Assembly (NCBI RefSeq): GCF_900094585.1
Contig: NZ_FMAG01000005.1
Span: 248,001 to 312,000 of the forward strand
Source of the DNA: Martinezella multihospitum
GTDB taxonomy: Bacteria > Pseudomonadota > Alphaproteobacteria > Rhizobiales > Rhizobiaceae
Direction of reading: 5' to 3'
Length of the DNA: 64,000 bases
Below are positions 18,426-27,199 of this stretch, piece after piece (positions within the stretch are counted from its first letter, which is position 1; each line of letters begins with the position of its first letter). The position numbers were made by a program, and so were the translations under genes. The notes beneath the pieces are model-generated. The model had not been told where the DNA came from. It was given only the letters and a program-made list of their open reading frames with translations, and searched no databases.

Positions 18426-19220
18426 TTACTTGACGAGCGCTGCCAGCACGTCTCTTAAACGCGCGGGCGAGGCAATGGATGCACGCGCCAGCGTTTTTCC
18501 GTTGCCCTCTCCGATGCGCACGGATTGGCCGCCGAGACGGTTGGCGGCGGCAAACATCGTCTCGTCGGTCACGTCGTCGCCGATCGTAACCGGGCGGCGG
18601 CCCTCGAAGGGCTCTTCGGCAAGAAACGCCTCGACGGCATGTCCCTTGCTGGCGTGGGACGGGCAGATTTCGACCACCATCTTGCCGCACTGAAGGGTCC
18701 AGTCCGGCCCGGCTTCCTCCAGATGGCGCTGCATGGCCTCGCCGATCTCGGCCTCGTAGGCGGATGCATGCCGAAAGTGAACGGCGACCGCAGCCCCCTT
18801 GTCCTCGACGATGGCGCCCGGCCAAGCCAGAGCCTCATTCCGGATCAGCTGTTTCATTTCCTGGAAGGCGGGTGGGATATGAGCGCGCCGCAGCCGCCCG
18901 GCCGCATCGCGTCGTTCCGCACCATGCAGGCCGGCGACGGGAAAACGAAACGGCGCAAAAAGGGGATCGACGAATTCGATGGCCCGGCCGGTCACCAAGG
19001 CCAGCGCGCCGCCGAGCTGGCGGGAGAGCGCATGCAGAGTGCCGGGCAGATAGTCCGGAACGACGATCGCTTCCGGCGTTTCGGCGAGATCGAGCAGGGT
19101 TCCGTCGATATCGAGGAACAAGGCCCAGTCATGAGGATACAATGAGAGTGCGGTAAGGGCCGGCTCTTTCAGCGGCCTCGGTTCGGCTTCGCCCTGTTCG
19201 GGCTGTTCCTGAGAAGACAT
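18426..19220 (-). CDS. otsB: Trehalose-6-phosphate phosphatase
   Basis: A 264-residue HAD-superfamily phosphatase that converts trehalose-6-phosphate to trehalose. It has the nucleophile motif FLDIDGTLLD (two aspartates), the VTGRAIEF motif II and the metal-binding GDDVTDETMF near the C-terminus. It precedes otsA, so both steps of trehalose synthesis, an osmotic and desiccation protectant, are adjacent. A short leader-peptide transcript with a terminator lies about 100 bases upstream. Confidence 0.95.
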   Translation of the reverse strand: MSSQEQPEQGEAEPRPLKEPALTALSLYPHDWALFLDIDGTLLDLAETPEAIVVPDYLPGTLHALSRQLGGALALVTGRAIEFVDPLFAPFRFPVAGLHGAERRDAAGRLRRAHIPPAFQEMKQLIRNEALAWPGAIVEDKGAAVAVHFRHASAYEAEIGEAMQRHLEEAGPDWTLQCGKMVVEICPSHASKGHAVEAFLAEEPFEGRRPVTIGDDVTDETMFAAANRLGGQSVRIGEGNGKTLARASIASPARLRDVLAALVK

Positions 19221-19325
19221 GCTGCCTTAGCTAAGGCGCTCTTCCCGTTCGGCAAGGAAAAAAATGAAATTGCTTGCGAGGGATCGGCGGCAATCGCCCC
19301 CATAATGACGCCTACAAATGCAAAA

Positions 19326-19346
19326 GGGGCCGCCTTAAGCGACCCC
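19326..19346 (-). terminator. Intrinsic terminator after the 24-codon leader frame
   Basis: On the minus strand, GGGGTCGC / GCGGCCCC pair as an 8-bp stem (one G-U) around TTAAG and are followed at once by TTTTT. It lies about 105 bases upstream of otsB in the same direction, so it could attenuate otsB or end a stand-alone small RNA. Confidence 0.75.
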
Positions 19347-19403
19347 CCATGAGCTTTGGCCCGTAACTGGCCTGAAGCGGCGAACGCTTCGGGAAGGTGT
19401 TGG

Positions 19404-19478
19404 TCAGAGCGAGGGCTGCCTCGCAACGTTCACAACCATTTCCATGCCAAATACCAAGACCGAAATCCCACTAGACAT
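19404..19478 (-). CDS. Putative 24-residue leader peptide upstream of otsB
   Basis: An ATG at 19478 has an excellent ribosome-binding site, AAGGAAGG, seven bases upstream. It opens a 24-codon frame (MSSGISVLVFGMEMVVNV, then ARQPSL) ending in TGA. Two GC-rich hairpins follow, GAAGCG/CGCTTC and GGCC/GGCC, then an intrinsic terminator. This arrangement is typical of translated leaders or dual-function small RNAs. There is no run of one regulatory amino acid, though valine and methionine are frequent. I do not recognise the peptide family. Confidence 0.5.
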   Translation of the reverse strand: MSSGISVLVFGMEMVVNVARQPSL

Positions 19479-19811
19479 TGGATCACCTTCCTTTCGTTAC
19501 GTTTCAGACAAGCCAAAGGTAGCTCAAATTCGAGCCGATGCAAGGGGTTCGATCTATGGGAGCTTCACACTTCTTGTCGCATCGAAATCTCTTGCGCTGC
19601 CCTATCTCCCGTAAAAGCCCTGCCGCAGCGGCTTCACGAAGAAAATGTTGCGACGCGAAACGTGATCGGACGAGGCGTCAAATATCTGTCATGTTGCAGA
19701 TCATAGGATGAAAAATTAAGACTTTATTACCCATTCTGCATAAACAATTGTCCAAGATTTGCCATTCTCCCGCGGGACAGGAAGACAGCGGGAATCGGAG
19801 TATAAAGACGC

Positions 19812-20627
19812 ATGTGTCGCTGGGCAGCCTATCGTGGAGACCCCCTCTATCTGGAGGAGCTGGTGTCTTCGCCCGCCCACTCTCTGATCGAACAATCCCA
19901 TTGCGCCACGCGCGCGAAGACGGCAACCAACGGCGATGGTTTTGGCATCGCCTGGTATGGTGATCGGCCGGAGCCCGGCCGTTATCGCGACATCCTGCCC
20001 GCCTGGTCCGATTGCAATCTGAAGAGCCTGGCGCGGCAGATCCGCTCGCCGCTGTTCCTCGCCCACGTCCGTGCCGCGACCGGCGGCGGCACGCGCCGCG
20101 ACAATTGCCATCCCTTCGTCTTCGAGAACTGGTCGTTCCAGCACAATGGCCAGATTTCCAATTTCGACCGTTTGCGCCGGCCGATGGAAGCCATGCTTGA
20201 TGACCGGCTGTTCCACGCCCGCAGTGGTACCACCGATTCCGAGCTGTTGTTCCTGCTGGCGACGCAGTTCGGCCTGGCAACGAATCCGATTGCGGCGATC
20301 GCCGAGACCATCGGTTTCGTCGAGGGCCTGTCGGTTCATTTGGTCGGCTCGGTGCTGGTGCGTTTCACGGCAGCCTTTTCCGACGGCAAATTGCTCTATG
20401 CCATCCGCTATGCGACCGACCGCAAGGCGCCGACGCTCTACGCATCGCCGGTCGGCTCCGGATATTGCCTCGTCTCGGAGCCGCTGAACGACGATGTCGA
20501 TGCCTGGCGTGAGATCCCCGACGGCAGTGCCGTCCTGATCGACGAGGCAGGCGTGCACGTCTCGCCCTTCGAGCCGGAAGAGCGTGCAGCCGGAGAGACC
20601 CCGACGCCTGCTGCTATCCCTGCTTGA
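19812..20627 (+). CDS. Class II glutamine amidotransferase domain protein (YafJ-like)
   Basis: The 271-residue protein has an N-terminal nucleophile Cys at position 2 (MCRWAAYRG). The Ntn-hydrolase glutaminase pattern NGDGFGIAWYG, FLAHVRAATGG and NCHPFVFENWSFQHNGQI follows. No synthetase domain is attached, so it is either a free glutaminase subunit or acts on another gamma-glutamyl compound. Its last 14 bases overlap the end of the convergent coaBC gene. Confidence 0.87.
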   Translation: MCRWAAYRGDPLYLEELVSSPAHSLIEQSHCATRAKTATNGDGFGIAWYGDRPEPGRYRDILPAWSDCNLKSLARQIRSPLFLAHVRAATGGGTRRDNCHPFVFENWSFQHNGQISNFDRLRRPMEAMLDDRLFHARSGTTDSELLFLLATQFGLATNPIAAIAETIGFVEGLSVHLVGSVLVRFTAAFSDGKLLYAIRYATDRKAPTLYASPVGSGYCLVSEPLNDDVDAWREIPDGSAVLIDEAGVHVSPFEPEERAAGETPTPAAIPA

Positions 20628-21825
20628 ATTGTTCTGAAATCAGCGCCGCCAGCCGCACGGCTACTTCATCCTTGTCGAGGTCGGGCCACTGCTCGACGCC
20701 GTGATGGCTGATGATCTTCACGCGGTTGTGCGTGCCGCCCATGATGCCGGTTGCCGGTGACACGTCGTTGGCGACGATGAAGTCAGCACCCTTGCGTTCC
20801 AGCTTCGCGCGGGCATTGCTCTCGACATCCTGCGTCTCGGCGGCAAAGCCGATGACGAGTTTCGGCCGCTGCGTGTGATGGCCGACGGTCTTCAAGATAT
20901 CGGGGTTCTCGGTGAGCGCCAACGTTGGGATCGACTCGCCCGGATGCTTCTTGATCTTCTGATCTGAGGCGGAAGCGACGCGCCAGTCGGCAACTGCTGC
21001 TACCATGACGGCGATATCCGCCGGCAGAGCAGCCAGAACGGCATCACGCATCTCATCGGCACGCTCGACATGAATGACATTGAGACCGACTGGATCGGGT
21101 ATGGTGACGGGGCCGGAAACGAGGGTGACATCGGCACCGAGTGCCGCAAGTGCAGAGGCAATCGCATGGCCCTGCCGTCCGGACGAGCGGTTGGCAATGT
21201 AGCGTACCGGGTCGATCGGCTCGTGCGTCGGCCCGGAGCTGACGATCGCCTTCTTGCCGGCAAGCGGCTTGGCGCCGTCATCCAGACGTCTCTCGATGGC
21301 TGCGACGATATCGAGCGGTTCTGCCATGCGGCCCGCGCCGCTTTCGCCGCTCTCGGCCATTTCGCCTGTCATCGGCCCGACGAAGGCGATGCCATCGCCA
21401 CGCAGCGTCTCGATGTTGCGTTTGGTGGCCGGATGCGACCACATTTTCGGGTTCATGGCGGGGGCGGCGAGAACAGGTTTGTTCGTCGCCAGCAATATGG
21501 TCGAGGCAAGATCGTCGGCCAGCCCGTTCGCCATCTTGGCGAGCAGGTCGGCAGTCGCAGGCGCGATCAGCACGAGGTCGCAGTCGCGCGCCAGCCTGAT
21601 GTGGCCGACATCCTGTTCGTCCTCTCGCGAAAACAGATCGGTGAAGACATGGTCGGCGGCAAGCGCGCCGACGGCAAGCGGCGTGATGAACTGCTGTGCG
21701 CCAGCCGTCATGACCGGCCGCACGCTCGCATCGCGCTCGCGCAGCCGGCGAATGAGGTCGAGGCTTTTATAGGCCGCGATGCCGCCGGAGATGATGAGGA
21801 GAATGCGCTTTCCTGCGAGAACCAT
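20614..21825 (-). CDS. coaBC: Bifunctional phosphopantothenoylcysteine decarboxylase / phosphopantothenate-cysteine ligase
   Basis: The 403-residue protein combines two steps of coenzyme A synthesis. The N-terminal flavoprotein CoaC domain shows KRILLIISGGIAAYKSL and the PAMNPKMW active-site loop with its downstream segment. The C-terminal CoaB domain shows the GPTHEPIDPVRYIANRSSG dimer region and GADFIVANDVS. ATG at 21825 begins immediately before the conserved domain, and its ribosome site is weak. Confidence 0.95.
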   Translation of the reverse strand: MVLAGKRILLIISGGIAAYKSLDLIRRLRERDASVRPVMTAGAQQFITPLAVGALAADHVFTDLFSREDEQDVGHIRLARDCDLVLIAPATADLLAKMANGLADDLASTILLATNKPVLAAPAMNPKMWSHPATKRNIETLRGDGIAFVGPMTGEMAESGESGAGRMAEPLDIVAAIERRLDDGAKPLAGKKAIVSSGPTHEPIDPVRYIANRSSGRQGHAIASALAALGADVTLVSGPVTIPDPVGLNVIHVERADEMRDAVLAALPADIAVMVAAVADWRVASASDQKIKKHPGESIPTLALTENPDILKTVGHHTQRPKLVIGFAAETQDVESNARAKLERKGADFIVANDVSPATGIMGGTHNRVKIISHHGVEQWPDLDKDEVAVRLAALISEQFKQG

Positions 21826-22052
21826 GCCTGAACCCGTCGTCTGTTCTTTTGCCCACAAGCCTAAGCCTTTGGTGTGTCATAGGCAATCGCCGCGTGCTTC
21901 CTTCGAACTCGGCGTGTCGGTGATTGCGGCGCAAGTGATGGGATTTTCCGCCATTTGCAGCCAATGATCACGTCGGCATCACCGACTTGTCATTTGCGGG
22001 CGTCTTCACCCTCGACAAAAGTGAACACGTTAACGACCAAAGGAGTGACGCC

Positions 22053-22508
22053 TTGAAACTGATGAAAGTCGCTGTCATCGCCCTGCCAATCATGGCCGCT
22101 GCTATGCCGGCTTTTGCCGAGCGCGCCTATTCGCCGCAAGAGCAGAAGAACAAGGAAATCGTTCTGGATTTCTACCAGAAGGCGCTGAACGACAAGGATT
22201 TCGCCGCGGCTTCCAAATATCTCGGCAAATACATCCAGCACAATCCGATGGCCGCCGATGGTCCCGAAGGCCTGCGCGGTTTCCTCGAATATCTGAAGAA
22301 GAACTATCCGCAGTCGAAGAGCGAGATCAAGCGCGTGATGGTCGACGGCGACTTTGTGATCCTGCGCGTCCATGCCATTCGCCAACCGGGCGACCGCGGC
22401 AGCGCCATCGTCGATATTTTCCGCGTCGAGGACAACAAGATCCAGGAACACTGGGACTCGGTGCAGCCGATCCCCGAGACATCGAAGAACAACAATACGA
22501 TGTTCTGA
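22053..22508 (+). CDS. Exported NTF2-like (SnoaL-type) protein
   Basis: The 151-residue protein starts with a signal peptide (VAVIALPIMAAAMPAFA-E). An NTF2-like domain follows (NKEIVLDFYQKALNDKDFAAASKYLGKYIQHNP, then FRVEDNKIQEHWDSVQP). The fold and the HWD segment resemble polyketide-cyclase-like periplasmic proteins found widely in proteobacteria; activity is unknown. A TTG at 22053 is preferred because AAGGAG sits seven bases upstream, whereas the ATG at 22062 is too far from it. Confidence 0.8.
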   Translation: MKLMKVAVIALPIMAAAMPAFAERAYSPQEQKNKEIVLDFYQKALNDKDFAAASKYLGKYIQHNPMAADGPEGLRGFLEYLKKNYPQSKSEIKRVMVDGDFVILRVHAIRQPGDRGSAIVDIFRVEDNKIQEHWDSVQPIPETSKNNNTMF

Positions 22509-22514
22509 GTGAAA

Positions 22515-22544
22515 GGGCCGCAAGGGATATAGCGCCTGCGGCCC
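22515..22544 (+). terminator. Probable terminator after the exported NTF2-like gene
   Basis: GGGCCGCA / TGCGGCCC form an 8-bp stem seven bases after the stop codon, followed by GTTCTT. The T-run is short, so this is a moderate candidate. Confidence 0.5.
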
Positions 22545-22600
22545 GTTCTTATCCATTCAAAGCATGCCGGCGACGATAATTGCGCCGTGAAAAGGCGCCG

Positions 22601-23365
22601 TCAGGTCCGCGTGATCGACAGGCCGCCATCGACCAGCGAAGCCGTGCCGCTGACGAAGCTTGCATCATCTGAAGCGAGATAGAGGACCGAGCGAGCGATC
22701 TCCTCGGGGCCGGCGACGCGCTTCAGCGCATGCAGATTGGTTATGAAAGCCTGCTTTTCGGCCGTATCGTTCATGTCGCGATACATATCGGTGTCGACCG
22801 CACCCGGCAGTATGGCATTGACGCGCACATTCTGCGGGCCAAATTCGGCGGCGAGTGTTTGCGTCAGGCCGATCAGGCCGGATTTGCTGGCGGCATAGGC
22901 GGCAACGCCGGGGAAGCTCACGGTATGGCCGACAAAGGTCGAGGTGAAAATCACCGAGCCGCCGCCATGCTTGATCATTTCGCCAATTTGGTGCTTGGCA
23001 GCCAGGAACGACGCAGTGAGGTTGATCGCCAGTGCCTCGGCAAAGCCTGCCTCGGAGACCTCGGTGCTGGGGCCTGCCTCGCCGAGCGTGCCGGCATTGT
23101 TGAAGGCAATGTCGAGCTTGCCGTAGCGCTCGACCGCAAGGGCGACCAGCGCCTTGTGATAGTCTTCCGAGCGCACATCGCCGGCCAGGACGGCTGCTTC
23201 ACCGCCGGCGGCCTTGATTTCGGCGGCAAGGCTTTCCAGTTCTGCGGCGCGGCGAGCGCCGACGACAACCCTGGCGCCTTCGGCGGCGAAAAGCTTTGCC
23301 GTGGTGCGGCCAATACCGGAACTGGCGCCGGTAACGATTGCGACTTTTCCATTCAAGCGGTTCAT
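22601..23365 (-). CDS. Short-chain dehydrogenase/reductase
   Basis: The 254-residue classical SDR has the NAD(P)-binding TGASSGIG motif (residues ~12-19), NNAG in the middle, catalytic Tyr and Lys in AAYAASKSG, and a C-terminal ending DDASFVSGTASLVDGG. The Arg-rich stretch after beta-2 (GARRAAEL) may favour NADP. The substrate is unknown. ATG at 23365 follows AGGAGA. It is divergent from a LysR gene that probably controls it. Confidence 0.9.
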   Translation of the reverse strand: MNRLNGKVAIVTGASSGIGRTTAKLFAAEGARVVVGARRAAELESLAAEIKAAGGEAAVLAGDVRSEDYHKALVALAVERYGKLDIAFNNAGTLGEAGPSTEVSEAGFAEALAINLTASFLAAKHQIGEMIKHGGGSVIFTSTFVGHTVSFPGVAAYAASKSGLIGLTQTLAAEFGPQNVRVNAILPGAVDTDMYRDMNDTAEKQAFITNLHALKRVAGPEEIARSVLYLASDDASFVSGTASLVDGGLSITRT

Positions 23366-23484
23366 TGTTCCATCTCCTGTGTGAGGACGTGTCTTTCGGT
23401 TTGTCCGATACGTGGAAGATGGCCTTTTCCGATCGTTCGGATTAGTCTGCAGATAATGGAATTCGAATTCGGAATTGCCGAACG

Positions 23485-24390
23485 ATGTTGAAAATCGAAG
23501 GGATCGTGACATTCGTGACTGTAGCCGAGGCCGGCTCGATCAGCGAGGCCGCGCGACGCCTGCGCCTGTCGAAATCCGTCGTCAGCGAACGACTGTCGGA
23601 CATGGAGAAGGCGTTGGGGGCAACCCTGCTTCATCGCACCACCCGCAAGCTGACGCTGACGGAAGATGGCGCCGCCTTTCTGCAGCGCGCGACCCGCATC
23701 GCGCAGGAGGTTCGCGAGGCGGCTGCCGATCTCGCCGAGCGGCGCGGCACGCTGATGGGGCCGTTGCGCATCGCGGCACCCGTCACCTTCGGCCGCCTGC
23801 ATCTGGGGCCTGCTCTTTATCCGTTTCTCGCCGAGCATCCGGAGATCGAGCTGACACTCGATCTTGACGACCGCCGCGTCGATGCCGCCTCGGATGGCTA
23901 TGATGCGATCATCCGCCATGGCCTGATCGCCGACTCGCGTTTAGTTGCCTGGAAGCTCGCGCGCAGTCGCCGCCTTCTCGTGGCTTCGCCGGACTATCTC
24001 AGTCGCCACGGCGGGCCCACTTCGCTATCCGATCTCGAAGATCATCGCGGCATCTTCTACACCAATCGTGGCGTCGCGGACTGGCGTTTCGATGGGCCGG
24101 ACGGTGCTGTCGTCATCCGTGCGAAGCTGGCACTGGGCGTCAACAACGGCGATGTCCTTCACGATGCAGCGATCGCCGGGCTCGGCGTTGCTTTGCTGCC
24201 GGCCTTCATCGCGGGGCCTTCCGTGAGGGAAGGGCGGCTTGTCGAGATCGATGTCGGCTATCGGCCGGAGCCGGAGTTCATCTTCATGGCCCATCCGGAA
24301 GGACGCAATCCCTCGGCCAAACTTCGGGCCATCGCCGATCATCTGAAGAAGGCATTCGGCGATCCGCCCTATTGGGAACGCGGCGCATAA
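23485..24390 (+). CDS. LysR-family transcriptional regulator
   Basis: The 301-residue protein has an N-terminal HTH (SISEAARRLRLSKSVVSERLSDMEKALG, residues ~13-40) and a LysR effector domain of the CrgA/AaeR-like type (GPLRIAAPVTFGRLHLGPAL). Divergent transcription from the SDR gene, 119 bases away, suggests that gene as the target. Several short inverted repeats around TTCGGA lie in the shared space. A dispersed repeat follows the stop codon. Confidence 0.88.
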   Translation: MLKIEGIVTFVTVAEAGSISEAARRLRLSKSVVSERLSDMEKALGATLLHRTTRKLTLTEDGAAFLQRATRIAQEVREAAADLAERRGTLMGPLRIAAPVTFGRLHLGPALYPFLAEHPEIELTLDLDDRRVDAASDGYDAIIRHGLIADSRLVAWKLARSRRLLVASPDYLSRHGGPTSLSDLEDHRGIFYTNRGVADWRFDGPDGAVVIRAKLALGVNNGDVLHDAAIAGLGVALLPAFIAGPSVREGRLVEIDVGYRPEPEFIFMAHPEGRNPSAKLRAIADHLKKAFGDPPYWERGA

Positions 24391-24392
24391 TT

Positions 24393-24444
24393 AAAGCATT
24401 TCCAGGAAAAGTGCGTAGCGGTTTTCCGTCCGAAGTGCGTAAGG
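24393..24444 (+). repeat. Dispersed rhizobial intergenic repeat, copy 4
   Basis: AAAGCATTTCCAGGAAAAGTG, then GCGGTTTTCCGTCCGAAGTG. It lies between the convergent LysR genes at 23485 and 24452. Confidence 0.7.
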
Positions 24445-24451
24445 AAACGCT

Positions 24452-25327
24452 CTATGCAATCAGGCTCATCAGATTGGCGATGACGGGCGATCTCTGCGCC
24501 TTGAGGCTAGCAAGGCCGAGACGCGCCACGACCGGCGGTCCATCAATCGGCCGGTAGGCGACGCCATCGAGCTTGATCTGTGCGATCGAAGCCGGAACGA
24601 TGGAAACGCCGAGATTGGCGGCGACGAGATTGACGACGGATGGGATCTGCGGCGCCTCCTGCGTCACGACGAGGTCGAAGCCCGCCTCGCGGCAGGCACC
24701 AACGATATCGTCATAGAGGCTGAGCCCCACCATGCGCGGGAAGAGGATGAAGGGCTCGCCCGCAAGCGCCGCAATCGGCACGGGCTCCTTTTTCGCCAAT
24801 GGATGATGGGCCGGCAGCGCGATCAGCATCGGCTCGTCGGCAAAGCGCTTCAGGCGCACATCCCGCGGATCTTCCAGGCCCGGGCGAATGAAAGCCGCAT
24901 CGATTTCGCCACGCATCAGCCGTTCCATCAGTGCGTTGGTGTTCATTTCGGTCAGCGACAGCCGCACTTCCGGCCAATGCCCCCGAAACTCGCGAATGGT
25001 TGCTGTGACGATGGTGTTGAAGGCGGAGGAGGCGGTGAAGCCGAGCGAGAGACGACCGATTTCGCCGCGATTGGCGCGCTGGGCGGCAAGTTTCGCCTTT
25101 TCCGCCGCATCAATGGCCGTTCTCGCCTCGGCCAGAAAGGCCTCTCCGGCCGCCGTCAGCTCCGCACCGTGCGGCACGCGATGGAACAGTTGTGCGCCTA
25201 CCTCGTTTTCAAGGTCCCCGATCTGCTGGCTGAGCGGCGGCTGGCCGATACCGAGATTGGCAGCCGCGCGGGTGAAGTTTCCCACCTCCGCGAGTGCCAG
25301 AAAATAGCGGATATGACGCAGCTCCAT
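24452..25327 (-). CDS. LysR-family transcriptional regulator
   Basis: The 291-residue protein starts MELRHIRYFLALAEVGNFTRAA, the classic LysR N-terminus, with HTH at residues ~17-44 and a BenM/CatM-like effector domain. The ATG at 25327 has GGAG six bases upstream; a TTG four codons earlier overlaps that site. It is divergent from the MFS gene, which it probably regulates in response to a small effector. Confidence 0.88.
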   Translation of the reverse strand: MELRHIRYFLALAEVGNFTRAAANLGIGQPPLSQQIGDLENEVGAQLFHRVPHGAELTAAGEAFLAEARTAIDAAEKAKLAAQRANRGEIGRLSLGFTASSAFNTIVTATIREFRGHWPEVRLSLTEMNTNALMERLMRGEIDAAFIRPGLEDPRDVRLKRFADEPMLIALPAHHPLAKKEPVPIAALAGEPFILFPRMVGLSLYDDIVGACREAGFDLVVTQEAPQIPSVVNLVAANLGVSIVPASIAQIKLDGVAYRPIDGPPVVARLGLASLKAQRSPVIANLMSLIA

Positions 25328-25423
25328 CGCTATCTCCAAAAGCTATTGAGATCGCCTGTTCCATATATTGGACTAATGGAGCTGATCTGGCTAGATTTCG
25401 GGGCAAGAAAGGTTGGGTGCCCC

Positions 25424-26707
25424 ATGTCTCGCGCCGCTGGCAAGCAGGAAATCGCTGCTTCCGAAGTTCCATCAGGCCCCGAATTGACGCTCGTGAAGAG
25501 CGAGCTGTTGGCGGAGCCTCGTCAATTCCTGACACGCGGCACGCCCGCATTCCGCCGCGCGACCATTGCGTTGTTTCTCTCGGGCTTTGCGACTTTCTCG
25601 CTGCTTTATTGCGTGCAGCCGCTGATGCCGATCTTTTCCGAGGATTTCGGTGTCACGCCTGCCGCAAGCTCGCTGTCGCTGTCGCTTTCCACCGGTTTCC
25701 TGGCCTTCGCGATCTTCGGCGCCGCTGCCGTTTCCGAAAGCCTCGGCCGCCGCAGCCTGATGTTCATTTCGCTGCTCGGCGCGGCCATCTGTACGATTGT
25801 CTGCGCGGTGTCGCCGAGCTGGCACATGCTCCTCGCCGTTCGCGCCCTTGAGGGGTTCCTACTGGGCGGGGTCCCGGCCGTCGCGATGACTTATCTGGCC
25901 GAGGAGATCGAGCCGCGCGGCCTTGGCGGCGCCATGGGCCTCTATATTGCCGGCAATGCCTTCGGCGGCATGGCCGGTCGCGTTGTGACAGGTACGATCG
26001 CCGAATATCTGAGCTGGCGGCCGGCGCTGGCAACGGTCGGCATTCTCGGCCTGATCGCCGCCATCGGCTTCCTCTACCTCCTGCCGCCGTCGCGCAATTT
26101 CACCCCGCGCAAGGGCTTCGATGCCGCCTTCCACATAAAGGCCTGGGGTGGCCATTTCGGCAATGCGGCGCTGCCGCTGCTCTTTGCCATTGGCTTCCTC
26201 GTCATGGGTTCCTTCGTCACGGTCTATAATTATGCCGGCTTCCGTCTGGTCGCCGATCCCTATGATCTCAACCAGACCGAATTGGGCCTGATCTTCACCG
26301 CCTATCTCTTCGGCATCGTCGCCTCCTGGGCAGCCGGTCTTCTCGGCGACCGCATCGGCCATTTCATCGTGCTGCCGATTGGCGTGCTGATCGCAGCACT
26401 CGGTGCAGCGGTCACGCTTTCCAGCTCGCTGCCGCTGATCATTCTTGGCATCGTTCTGGTGACGATTGGCTTCTTCATGGCCCATTCCGCCGCCAGTGCG
26501 CTGGTGGGGCGGCTGGCCCATGGCTTCAAGGGCCACGCCTCCTCGCTCTACCTGCTCGCCTATTATCTCGGCTCCAGCATAGCGGGCTCGGTCGGCGGCT
26601 ATTTCTGGCTTGCCGATGGCTGGAATGCCGTCGTTGCCTTCATCCTCGTCATGCTGGCACTATGTCTCGCCAGTGCCCTTGCCGTCGCCAGGCTGGCGCG
26701 TCGTTGA
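25424..26707 (+). CDS. Major facilitator superfamily transporter (YnfM-like)
   Basis: The 427-residue inner-membrane protein has about 12 hydrophobic segments and the MFS loop motif after segment 2 (SESLGRRSLMFI), plus AGLLGDRIGHF in the second half. It belongs with arabinose-efflux-like exporters; the substrate is unknown. ATG at 25424 is chosen, with an in-frame ATG at 25376 possible but lacking a ribosome site. A VOC-family gene starts 14 bases after its stop, so the two are likely co-transcribed. Confidence 0.88.
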   Translation: MSRAAGKQEIAASEVPSGPELTLVKSELLAEPRQFLTRGTPAFRRATIALFLSGFATFSLLYCVQPLMPIFSEDFGVTPAASSLSLSLSTGFLAFAIFGAAAVSESLGRRSLMFISLLGAAICTIVCAVSPSWHMLLAVRALEGFLLGGVPAVAMTYLAEEIEPRGLGGAMGLYIAGNAFGGMAGRVVTGTIAEYLSWRPALATVGILGLIAAIGFLYLLPPSRNFTPRKGFDAAFHIKAWGGHFGNAALPLLFAIGFLVMGSFVTVYNYAGFRLVADPYDLNQTELGLIFTAYLFGIVASWAAGLLGDRIGHFIVLPIGVLIAALGAAVTLSSSLPLIILGIVLVTIGFFMAHSAASALVGRLAHGFKGHASSLYLLAYYLGSSIAGSVGGYFWLADGWNAVVAFILVMLALCLASALAVARLARR

Positions 26708-26721
26708 AGCCGGAGGCCGCC

Positions 26722-27108
26722 ATGATCCGTATCGACCATCTCGATCATCTGGTGCTCACGGTCGCGAGCATCGAGGAGAGCTGCGATTTCTATGCCCGCG
26801 TCCTCGGCATGGGTGTCGGAACCTTTGGCGAGGGCCGCAAGGCCTTGACCTTCGGCAACCAGAAAATCAACCTGCACCGCGCCGGGCATGAGTTCGAGCC
26901 CAAGGCTGATAGACCCACGCCCGGTTCGGCCGACCTTTGCTTCATCAGCACGACGCCGCTGGACGATGTCATCGCTCACCTCAAGGCCGAGGGCGTTGCG
27001 ATCATGGAAGGCCCCGTTCGCCGTACCGGCGCGACCGGCCCCATTCTCTCGGTCTATTTCCGCGATCCCGATCAAAACCTGATCGAAGTCTCCAACATCG
27101 TTTCCTGA
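26722..27108 (+). CDS. VOC (glyoxalase/dioxygenase-fold) family protein
   Basis: The 128-residue single-copy VOC domain has a metal-ligand pattern with His near the N-terminus (MIRIDHLDHLVLTVASI), a central NLHRAGH and a C-terminal Glu in FRDPDQNLIEVSN. These proteins act as dimeric metalloenzymes such as glyoxalases, ring-cleavage dioxygenases or antibiotic-resistance proteins. A good ribosome site CGGAGG precedes ATG at 26722. Placement directly after an MFS exporter hints at a shared detoxification role, which is an inference. Confidence 0.85.
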   Translation: MIRIDHLDHLVLTVASIEESCDFYARVLGMGVGTFGEGRKALTFGNQKINLHRAGHEFEPKADRPTPGSADLCFISTTPLDDVIAHLKAEGVAIMEGPVRRTGATGPILSVYFRDPDQNLIEVSNIVS

Positions 27109-27131
27109 GATTGCACGCCGTCTGGCCCTTC

Positions 27132-27189
27132 TTGACATCGCTCGCTCACCACCTATATTAAACCAATAAGTTAATTAACTTTATGGTTT
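27132..27189 (+). promoter_or_regulatory. Promoter and ArsR-type operator of the arsR operon
   Basis: TTGACA at 27132-27137 and TATATT at 27154-27159 are separated by 16 bases, a near-consensus sigma-70 promoter. Immediately after, 27160-27189 is a 30-base dyad: left arm AAACCAATAAGTTAA, right arm TTAACTTTATGGTTT, with only two mismatched positions. It lies just ahead of the arsR-family start at 27200, as expected for autorepression. Confidence 0.75.
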
Positions 27190-27199
27190 ATTAAATAGC

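Larger units (their letters stand above)
19221..19811. other. 591-base intergenic region holding a leader-peptide transcript
   Basis: Between the divergent otsB and amidotransferase genes. The minus-strand half (19320-19520) holds a 24-codon reading frame with a strong ribosome site and a terminator. The remainder (19520-19811) shows no supportable gene; it should contain the amidotransferase promoter. Confidence 0.6.

Noticed and set aside
19356..19706. Plus-strand 116-codon frame in the otsB/amidotransferase spacer
   Set aside because: No ribosome site, odd composition, and it runs antisense through the leader peptide and terminator.
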